A model generated the notes under the pieces. The model worked only from the letters and a program-made list of their open reading frames with translations. It had not been told where the DNA came from and ran no database searches. Positions 6,778-11,594 of a stretch of DNA of 37,001 bases are shown piece by piece (within the stretch, counting starts at the first letter, position 1; each line of letters opens with the position of its first letter). Source of the DNA: a virus; IMG/VR virus record IMGVR_UViG_3300021357_000006, positions 1 through 37,001 of that record; one strand, given 5' to 3'. Position numbers and translations under genes: made by a program.

Positions 6778-7224
6778 TTAGCTGGTCTCCTCAAACACCA
6801 ATCTCACGCCGTCCCAGGGCAAATCTGGAACAAGGACGCCATCGGCCCGGAGCTTGTCGCCCTCAGCCCAGAGCTTGTAGCCCTCCTCTAAGAGCTTGTA
6901 GCCCTTCTCTAAGAGCTTGTCGCCCTCAGCCCAGAGCTTGTCGCCCTCAGCCCTGAGCTTACTGCCCTTGGCCCGGAGCTTACTGCCATCGTCCCAGAGC
7001 TTACTGCCATCGTCCCAGAGCTTACTGCCCTCGGCCCGGAGCTTACTGCCCTCGGCCCGGAGCTTACCGCCATCGTCCCTGAGTATGTCGACCTCATCCC
7101 AGAGCTTACTAGCCTCAGCCCTGAGCTTGCGGCCCTCGGCCAAGAGCTCGTTGCCCTCAGCCCGGAGCTTACTACCCTCGGCCCGGAGCTTGCGGCCCTC
7201 ATCCGAGTATAAGTCCTCTGTCAT
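6778..7224 (-). CDS. Heptad-repeat protein 3 (17 units plus C-terminal tail)
   Basis: A 148-residue paralogue of the proteins at 2612-2986 and 4271-4624. After MTEDLYSDEGRK come 17 units (LRAEGSK, LWDDGSK, LRAKGSK, LWAEGDK, LLEEGYK and others), broken only by LRAEASK and LWDEVDI, and then a tail VLVPDLPWDGVRLVFEETS. The near-fixed Gly at position 5 and Leu at position 1 are as in the paralogues. AGGAGG lies six to seven bases before the ATG. Units 8-13 share 93 identical bases with heptad protein 1. Function unknown; a length-variable rod is the simplest structural reading. Confidence 0.85.
   Translation of the reverse strand: MTEDLYSDEGRKLRAEGSKLRAEGNELLAEGRKLRAEASKLWDEVDILRDDGGKLRAEGSKLRAEGSKLWDDGSKLWDDGSKLRAKGSKLRAEGDKLWAEGDKLLEKGYKLLEEGYKLWAEGDKLRADGVLVPDLPWDGVRLVFEETS
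6912..7004. repeat. 93-bp segment identical to 2698-2790
   Basis: Second copy of the perfect repeat shared with heptad-repeat gene 1, in the same orientation and frame. The rest of the two genes aligns only as degenerate 21-base units. Confidence 0.9.
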
Positions 7225-7278
7225 GTCATCCCTCCTTACAACTTATGCTACTCTTTTGAACGAATTGTCTTTATGGCA

Positions 7279-7320
7279 CCCAGGGCCATACTCCCTGGGA
7301 CGGCCTGCTATTGCTAGCAG
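7279..7320. promoter_or_regulatory. Tandem hairpins upstream of heptad-repeat gene 3
   Basis: Two perfect stems: CCCAGGG (7279-7285) with CCCTGGG (7293-7299), loop of seven; and CTGCTA (7305-7310) with TAGCAG (7315-7320), loop TTGC. Both are symmetric and could form in RNA from either strand; the surrounding transcription is leftward. They follow the stop of the 27-residue gene and precede the ribosome binding site of the repeat gene by about 50 bases. Confidence 0.7.
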
Positions 7321-7321
7321 T

Positions 7322-7405
7322 TCAGCCTACAAGCCATTGGGTTGATTTGTGCGCACATCTACTCTTGTAGGACTTAAAACCGCTTTTTGCCCTGCTTGCT
7401 GTCAT
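7322..7405 (-). CDS. Basic microprotein, 27 aa
   Basis: Reads MTASRAKSGFKSYKSRCAHK and ends STQWLVG, with eight basic residues. A GAAGGAGG site lies about nine bases before the ATG, which is good support for so short a frame. It sits directly after the zinc-ribbon microprotein gene in the leftward unit. Function unknown; it may not be a stable protein. Confidence 0.45.
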   Translation of the reverse strand: MTASRAKSGFKSYKSRCAHKSTQWLVG

Positions 7406-7420
7406 TCCCCCTTCCCTCCT

Positions 7421-7537
7421 TCAGACGTGCCGTTGCCTTCCGCAACACCAGCACGTCCCGATCCTAAACAGCCGATCAGAATTCCAGCAAACTAGATGCC
7501 TCGTAGTATTCTTACATCCGCTACAAAACAGCCTCAT
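7421..7537 (-). CDS. Zinc-ribbon microprotein, 38 aa
   Basis: MRLFCSGCKNTTRHLVCW at the start and GTCWCCGRQRHV at the end give CSGC and CWCC pairs about 24 residues apart, the spacing of a minimal zinc ribbon. GGAGG stands five bases before the ATG. The many basic residues suggest nucleic-acid contact. Its short length makes it easy to miss in automatic annotation. Confidence 0.65.
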   Translation of the reverse strand: MRLFCSGCKNTTRHLVCWNSDRLFRIGTCWCCGRQRHV

Positions 7538-7549
7538 TATCTCCTCCCA

Positions 7550-7909
7550 CTAACTTAATACAGAAAGGGCCGCCTTAACAGCCGTCCGTCCCGCTCCATT
7601 TCCGAACGGCCAAAAAGGTTTAGATATTTTATCCGTTGCTTCATTCCATATCCGAGCACGGCCCTCACTGTCTGTAACCCAAAGTCTTATGATTCCCAAA
7701 TGCTGGACAGCTAACTGATACTGCCTTGTCCCTACTCTTAGATCCGGGCCAACACAGATATAAGGCCCCTGGTACTGGTCAAAAGGCTCCACGTGCGCAT
7801 CAAGTCCACGTCTCCTTAATGCCTGGACAATCGCCTTTTGCAACACCCAGCAAGTCCCGTCTGGCTCCGTTGCTGTATAAGGGTTTATCGAATACATCTC
7901 ACCCGTCAA
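7550..7909 (-). CDS. Hypothetical protein, 119 aa, TTG start
   Basis: A TTG at 7909 has GGAGG exactly six bases upstream and is taken as the start; an ATG four codons later (7897) has only GGGTGAG-like bases. The protein reads ATEPDGTCWVLQKAIVQALR, then DQYQGPYICVG and WPFGNGAGRTAVKAALSVL. The alpha/beta pattern is compact. I do not recognise a family. Confidence 0.7.
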   Translation of the reverse strand: MTGEMYSINPYTATEPDGTCWVLQKAIVQALRRRGLDAHVEPFDQYQGPYICVGPDLRVGTRQYQLAVQHLGIIRLWVTDSEGRARIWNEATDKISKPFWPFGNGAGRTAVKAALSVLS

Positions 7910-7943
7910 TTCACACCTCCAAGTTTTCTATTAAATCTTCTCC

Positions 7944-8300
7944 TTAGTATGGACACACTGCCGTGCCAACCTCGGTATAACAAGATTTTATCCCGCCGCT
8001 AAACCCTATCCGCTGGGTATATTCCGTCAACTGCTCCTCAGTGTACAAATACAGAGGCCATCCCCTTGGGTCCCCTTGGCGGTAAACTTTGTAACCCTCA
8101 CTTTCCGCCAGTCTAGCTGCTTCCTTCTCTAGCCGGTCCATGTGGTACTCTTGTCTTAAACTTAGGCCATAGTTGCAGTAGCACTCGTCCAGCCGGCGCA
8201 AGCTCCGGGCGATGCGCTGTAAATGCCTGGCACTATTGATTCCAACTAATGGCACAAGCTCGCCAATGTTCTCCTCTCTAGCTGTTACCTTACTTATCAT
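7944..8300 (-). CDS. Conserved phage hypothetical protein (YCNYGL...QGDPRG type), 118 aa
   Basis: The start ATG at 8300 has AAGGAGG five bases upstream; the frame is open much further but only by chance. Phrases LQRIARSLRRLDECYCNYGL, RLEKEAARLAES and YRQGDPRGWPLYLY belong to a family common in tailed phages of proteobacteria and others, always small and of unknown function. The C-terminus GTAVCPY is also typical. It could be a nucleic-acid or host-protein binder; that is speculation. Confidence 0.8.
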   Translation of the reverse strand: MISKVTAREENIGELVPLVGINSARHLQRIARSLRRLDECYCNYGLSLRQEYHMDRLEKEAARLAESEGYKVYRQGDPRGWPLYLYTEEQLTEYTQRIGFSGGIKSCYTEVGTAVCPY

Positions 8301-8310
8301 TATTACCTCC

Positions 8311-8487
8311 TTATAGGACAACTGTCCTTTTCTTACTCCCCATGCCCACAGCCTCAATGATCCTGGCGATGGTATAGCCCTCACGCCTAAACTGCGCCAG
8401 AATACGGTCAAGATCATAGCTGTTGTAACCATATTGTGGCTTGCCCGCCTTCCCTCGCCGTAGTGGTGTTGCTTCGATATATGGCAT
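8311..8487 (-). CDS. Small basic protein, possible helix-turn-helix, 58 aa
   Basis: Begins MPYIEATPLRRGKAGKPQYG and ends EAVGMGSKKRTVVL. The segment LDRILAQFRREGYTIARIIE followed by AVGMGSK could form a short helix-turn-helix. AGGAGG lies eight bases before the ATG and overlaps the 3' strand of the structured RNA at 8498-8548, so folding could control its translation. The stop is followed after about ten bases by the next start. Confidence 0.62.
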   Translation of the reverse strand: MPYIEATPLRRGKAGKPQYGYNSYDLDRILAQFRREGYTIARIIEAVGMGSKKRTVVL

Positions 8488-8497
8488 TGTTGCGTCC

Positions 8498-8548
8498 TCC
8501 TACCGCTACTCCCAGGTCTAACCATTAGGCCCAGGACTAGGGGTAGGA
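8498..8548 (-). promoter_or_regulatory. Structured RNA leader, copy 2 (two-stem hairpin)
   Basis: In the minus-strand RNA, TCCTACC (8548-8542) pairs with GGTAGGA (8504-8498). Then comes the internal loop CCTAGT against AGTAGC, and the inner stem CCTGGGCCTA with TAGACCTGGG. It has the same plan and the same internal loop as copy 1 at 6673-6727, but the outer stem sequence differs and still pairs. The last bases of the outer stem are part of the AGGAGG of the 58-residue gene. A further hairpin CTAGGTG/CACCTAG lies at 8566-8589. The rest of the gap up to 8749 shows no supported gene. Confidence 0.75.
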
Positions 8549-8749
8549 TACCCCCTCTTGCCGGGCTAGGTGAGAAGCTGGGCACCTAGTACCCCCCCGC
8601 AAGTCTAAAAACCTATACGATTATTAAAGACTAGGTAGTTTTAGGACCGTCTAGCTCAGTCCGGGCACGGTTACGGTCAGCCCAACACCGGTGGTCTATG
8701 GTATCCCACAACCGCTAAGAATCTTGCTATCGCCTTTAGGGGCCTTTTC

Positions 8750-9112
8750 CTACCGCCCACCAGTCGCATCGCCCAGGCCCAGACCACTACTCGCCGCTTG
8801 TAGCCTTGCTTCGAGTGGTAGCTCCCCCTGGGTCCGCTTCCGACGTGCTAATAGGATGGTACCGTTGCCGTCCGCCTTGACTCCCTTATGAAAGATAAGG
8901 AAACTATCTGAGTTGAAATAAACACTCCTAAGTTTGATCGTGGTAGCCTTGTTATAGGCACCCCGTTCGATCCCGTACAGCTTTTCCCATGCTCTATCCG
9001 GTGTCATCGCTCGGACCCGCTTATGACGCCCGCTTGCTATCCGTCCTAATGCTGGACAGATGATAGCATGGTCTACAGGCTTGGCCGTACAGCCTTTACA
9101 CGGGTGTTCCAT
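8750..9112 (-). CDS. Hypothetical protein with N-terminal Cys cluster, 120 aa
   Basis: Begins MEHPCKGCTAKPVDHAIICP, giving CxxC plus a histidine and a third cysteine that could bind a metal. The middle (KATTIKLRSVYFNSDSFLIF) looks like beta strands and is followed by a basic helix (LARRKRTQGELPLEARLQAA). The ribosome binding site is weak (GGGAG about 12 bases away). The base composition is richer in G+C than the virion genes, like its neighbours. No family recognised. Confidence 0.62.
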   Translation of the reverse strand: MEHPCKGCTAKPVDHAIICPALGRIASGRHKRVRAMTPDRAWEKLYGIERGAYNKATTIKLRSVYFNSDSFLIFHKGVKADGNGTILLARRKRTQGELPLEARLQAASSGLGLGDATGGR

Positions 9113-9189
9113 AGCTGACTCTTACTCCCAATGACCAGTATACACCCCATGTCAATACTACAGGCGTTCTACAGTTTTATTCTCTATTG

Positions 9190-9522
9190 TTATCTTAGCC
9201 AAGGGTACGCAACATCCACCAGGACTGACCGGCGATACGGCTCCCCAGGGTGTGAGTAATAGTTTGCGCTGCGCCCGTTCATTACTCTGTCGATCCGTTC
9301 AATGATGCTGTTGTACTCGGCATCGTCCATAATGTCATCAATGGGGACACAGGTAGTTTTCTTGTTCATCCAGATACCTATTTCATCCTTATAACAGGTA
9401 GACTGGTGCTCCTGAGCCTGTTGGTAGTGGCGTACCGCCTTGTCGTGCTGGCCCTGCTGGAATAACATCCCTGCGGCCATTAGTGCCATTACCGTTGTCT
9501 GAGCTAGGATGATTTTTTTCAT
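9190..9522 (-). CDS. Small exported or membrane-anchored protein, 110 aa
   Basis: The N-terminus MKKIILAQTTVMALMAAGML is a typical signal peptide or membrane anchor: two lysines, then a hydrophobic stretch. The mature part is helical (QHDKAVRHYQQAQEHQ), has two cysteines about 15 residues apart that could form a disulfide in the periplasm or outside, and ends VLVDVAYPWLR. GGAGG stands seven bases before the ATG. It could act at the cell envelope, for example in exclusion of other phages; this is a guess. Confidence 0.68.
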   Translation of the reverse strand: MKKIILAQTTVMALMAAGMLFQQGQHDKAVRHYQQAQEHQSTCYKDEIGIWMNKKTTCVPIDDIMDDAEYNSIIERIDRVMNGRSANYYSHPGEPYRRSVLVDVAYPWLR

Positions 9523-9542
9523 TGGTCTACCTCCTGTTTATT

Positions 9543-9593
9543 CTAAGCGTTCCCGTCAAGGTCGGTATCCTGGCCCTGACTGGGAGTGCTTAG
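9543..9593 (-). promoter_or_regulatory. Leader hairpin between 9599-9832 and 9190-9522
   Basis: CTAAGC (9543-9548) pairs with GCTTAG (9588-9593), and after two mismatches TCCC with GGGA, then GTCA with TGAC and GG with CC, about 16 pairs in all. The ribosome binding site of the next leftward gene follows after AATAAAC. It could be a leader hairpin, an RNA-processing site or a weak terminator. Confidence 0.65.
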
Positions 9594-9598
9594 CTCTC

Positions 9599-9832
9599 CT
9601 AGCGTTGTGCTCTCCCATTCCACTTACCATATTCCCGGTCCCAGACTGGCTGTGACTGGTCTTCCTCACTTAATGACTGCCATCCTAGACGATAACCATG
9701 CGCATAATATTTGTTGAGATATTTCGTCTGGTACTGACTAGCATGGGCCTTTGCCCATCGAGCGTCGTGGTATCCCCAGTTGAACTGTATTCTTGGGCTA
9801 TCTAGGTCCTTCTCTACCCGTGTTAGCTTCAT
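9599..9832 (-). CDS. Conserved small phage protein, 77 aa
   Basis: Contains RIQFNWGYHDARWAKAHASQ and YYAHGYRLGW, a pattern (FNWGYHDA ... Y..GY..G) known to me from small early phage proteins without assigned function. Promoter-proximal gene of the leftward unit: the promoter at 9873-9901 starts transcription about 30 bases before the ATG. A GGGAG-type site precedes the start. Confidence 0.72.
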   Translation of the reverse strand: MKLTRVEKDLDSPRIQFNWGYHDARWAKAHASQYQTKYLNKYYAHGYRLGWQSLSEEDQSQPVWDREYGKWNGRAQR

Positions 9833-9872
9833 GTTACCTGCTCCCTTTTATCCTTATTACTTTTGTACCTTT

Positions 9873-9901
9873 AGGATACTCTCACTGGTGGGGCTTGTCA
9901 A
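9873..9901 (-). promoter_or_regulatory. Leftward promoter, sigma-70 type
   Basis: On the minus strand: TTGACA (9901-9896), 17-base spacer, TATCCT (9878-9873). The -35 box is perfect and the spacing is optimal; the -10 box matches TATAAT at four of six positions. It is placed directly before the first gene of the leftward unit. Confidence 0.8.
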
Positions 9902-10163
9902 TAGGTTTGTACCTGTTTTGCACGGCTTTTCTTTGTTTAGGTTAGGTGAGTCGGTCTGTATCAAGGTTTTTGGCAAATTTTTCCCTATAAAATCCCCTCA
10001 GAGGCCCTTTAGAAGCCCAAAATGACCCCTAAAAGCCAAAAGCCATAGTAAACTACCTTCAAGTCCAAAAATGGTTAAAATCGATTCTAAGGGCATTTAG
10101 AGGCGATTTTAGGATTTGGGGTTCTACTATAGGAATTCTGGTAGAACACCCGTCCGGGTCATA
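9902..10163. other. Gene-free control region, left part, with two small hairpins
   Basis: This is the first part of the 1.15 kb non-coding region between divergent units (9833-10988). It has A/T-rich sequence with irregular TTTAGA/CTAAAAGCC-like words and two perfect hairpins near its end: GTTCTAC (10121-10127) with GTAGAAC (10141-10147), and ACCCG (10148-10152) with CGGGT (10155-10159). No frame here has a ribosome binding site. Confidence 0.7.
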
Positions 10164-10251
10164 TTGACTTTTTTGTAATAGCACACAGCCAAATTGACAG
10201 ATTTGTAATAGCCTTGACTCTTTGGTAATAGTATTGACTTTTTTGTAATAG
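10164..10251 (+). repeat. Repeat array A: four copies of TTGAC-N6-GTAATAG
   Basis: Copies begin at 10164, 10194, 10214 and 10234, so the steps are 30, 20 and 20 bases. TTGAC and GTAATAG are exact in all four; the six bases between are T-rich. Copies 1 and 4 are identical over a longer stretch including a following GCAC. The even spacing of about two helix turns suggests a row of protein-binding sites on one face of the DNA. Confidence 0.9.
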
Positions 10252-10554
10252 CACGTATGTTCTGGCCTAGGTTGAATCAACACAGATGTTCTTTAGCACG
10301 GCAACACGGATGTTCTGGTGCATCTTCAGACAAATGTTCTTTAGAGCAGATGTTCTGTGGAACAGATGTTCTGGCCTCGGTGGAAGCTCTTCAGCACAGA
10401 TGTTCTCTTGAACGTATGTTCGGTAGAGCGGATGTTCTTCAGCACAAATGTTCTGGCCTTGTGCCCTGGTGGGGAAGCAGTAGAACTAATGTTCTTTAGG
10501 ACAGATGTTCTGGTAAGGCAGGATTAGCACGGGTGTTCTTTAGCACAAACGTTC
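10251..10554 (+). repeat. Repeat array B: 14 copies of a GMAC-RNAT-GTTC pseudopalindrome
   Basis: The ATGTTC cores (or one-base variants) begin at 10257, 10286, 10310, 10334, 10350, 10366, 10400, 10416, 10432, 10448, 10489, 10505, 10533 and 10549. Seven of the 13 steps are exactly 16 bases. The left half-site is usually GCAC, GAAC or GAGC; three copies are perfect GAAC-N4-GTTC palindromes (10360-10371, 10410-10421, 10483-10494). Between cores the sequence often reads TTTAGCAC. The pattern fits iterons or tandem operators. Confidence 0.92.
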
Positions 10555-10570
10555 TGGGTCAACTCAGCAT

Positions 10571-10768
10571 ACTTCTTTAGATAGGATAATACTTTAGACG
10601 AGAAGAGGAAACTACTTTAGACGAGAGGAGACTACTATCGAGAACCAAGAGCAAACTTCTTTAGAGAAGATCAAACTATAAGCAAGAACTAAGAGGTAAC
10701 TAGCAGAGAGAAGAAACTACTTTAGATTAGGGAGAGGGGTAAGGCGAGAGAGAGGCGGAGGACTTTAG
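10571..10768 (+). repeat. Repeat array C: degenerate ACTaCTTTAGA units in a purine-rich tract
   Basis: CTTTAG occurs at 10575, 10592, 10615, 10659, 10720 and 10763, with degenerate members (CTATCG at 10635, CTATAAG at 10676, ACTAG near 10699) that keep a step of about 20-24 bases. The + strand is strongly enriched in A and G. The period of about two helix turns resembles arrays A and D. Confidence 0.7.
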
Positions 10769-10793
10769 GAGGGAAGGTTCCCCCCCAGATATT

Positions 10794-10898
10794 TTAACAA
10801 CATTTTACCCTTCTCAATTATAACTTTCCTGATCTCCTGAAATTTATTTATAACAAAGTGCTGGCATATTTACAACACCCCACTCGATTATTTACAAC
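10794..10898 (+). repeat. Repeat array D: TWYAAC words in AT-rich DNA
   Basis: TTAACAAC (10794-10801), TATAAC (10819 and 10849) and TACAAC (10871 and 10893) occur with steps of about 22-23 or 30 bases in a stretch that is very rich in A and T. It may be an unwinding element or further binding sites upstream of the terminase promoter. The words are short, so chance cannot be excluded. Confidence 0.5.
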
Positions 10899-10943
10899 TT
10901 AACTTATAATTAGAACTGGTATACTACCTACCTTAATACTAAC

Positions 10944-10973
10944 TTGACATAATAACAAGATTATTGCTAAACT
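10944..10973 (+). promoter_or_regulatory. Rightward late promoter before terminase
   Basis: TTGACA (10944-10949), 18-base spacer, TAAACT (10968-10973). The -35 box is perfect; the -10 box is moderate. It shares the longer start AACTTGACATAA and the 18-base spacing with the promoter at 22050-22079. It lies about 15 bases before the terminase small-subunit ATG, so the leader is very short. Confidence 0.7.
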
Positions 10974-10988
10974 GAGAATAGAGGAATC

Positions 10989-11594
10989 ATGGCAAAATCA
11001 CGACCCAAGAGGCAACTATCCAAGACTTTAAGTTATAGTGGGTTGACAAAATATGAATCCTACATTGGGGATAATTTTCTACCTTTTGACCGTTTAGTTA
11101 CTGAGCTTACAACAAAATACTCGCTCGATGATAGTCAAGCAAAGTGGTTTTTGCACAGAGTTTATTTTAGAAGCGATATGGATTGCTCTGTTGCATTGGG
11201 CTTTGAGCAATCCGTTCATAGCAAATGGGTTAAAAGAAATACGAGCAGATTTGCTGAGGCTTATGAAGAGTATAGACAAAGGATGTACTCAATTGCATCT
11301 GAGTTTATGCGGGATTTATATGTGAAGGCGGTACAAAGGATTGGGGAGGCGTTAGATGCAACTAAAGTATACAATAAAGAAATAATCCCTGATTGGCAGA
11401 CAAGAATTAAAGCTGTTGAAATTGTTCTAACACATGAAAAGAAAGGCGGATATGCGGGGGTATTTGACCAAGTAGCGGCTGAATTTCAGAAGTTAGTTGC
11501 AGCTAAACGGAACGAGATTGAGGAAATTAGGGAGGCAACAAAAGGTAATGTAGATCCAAGTTTGTTTTTACTCGCTGAGAGAGCGCAGAAGTAA
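10989..11594 (+). CDS. terS: Terminase small subunit (putative)
   Basis: A 201-residue, mostly helical protein directly upstream of the large terminase subunit and overlapping it by one base, which is the usual place of the DNA-recognition subunit. Its first part is basic (MAKSRPKRQLSKT). The middle SLDDSQAKWFLHRVYFRSDM followed by DCSVALGFEQSVHSKWVKRN has the rhythm of a helix-turn-helix, and the C-terminal half is a long helix (FQKLVAAKRNEIEEIREATK). Small subunits assemble into rings that bind the packaging site; the repeat arrays 200-800 bases upstream are candidate binding sites. The assignment rests on position, size and helical content, not on a clear family match. GAGG lies four bases before the ATG. 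Confidence 0.75.
   Translation: MAKSRPKRQLSKTLSYSGLTKYESYIGDNFLPFDRLVTELTTKYSLDDSQAKWFLHRVYFRSDMDCSVALGFEQSVHSKWVKRNTSRFAEAYEEYRQRMYSIASEFMRDLYVKAVQRIGEALDATKVYNKEIIPDWQTRIKAVEIVLTHEKKGGYAGVFDQVAAEFQKLVAAKRNEIEEIREATKGNVDPSLFLLAERAQK

Noticed and set aside
8640-8715. Possible tRNA, because of TAGCTCAG at about 8651
   Set aside because: No matching D-stem partner, no GTTC-type T-loop and no seven-base acceptor stem could be found on either strand.
8691-8891. Rightward 66-residue frame
   Set aside because: It lies antisense to the end of the leftward 120-residue gene, has no ribosome binding site, and runs against the transcription direction of the block.
9127-9155. Second leftward promoter (TTGACA at 9155-9150 on the minus strand)
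   Set aside because: The only good -10 box (TATACT) is seven bases away; at 17-18 bases the sequence is unlike TATAAT.
10059-10283. Leftward 74-residue frame over repeat array A
   Set aside because: It has no ribosome binding site, and its cysteine/lysine/serine pattern is only the translation of the repeated CTATTAC units.
10257-10499. Rightward 80-residue frame over repeat array B
   Set aside because: The 16-base repeats contain few stops, so an open frame arises by chance; there is no ribosome binding site and the protein is only an echo of the repeat.
10164-10554. CRISPR array
   Set aside because: Repeat units are short and degenerate, spacing is 16-30 bases without unique spacers of constant length, and no cas gene is near.
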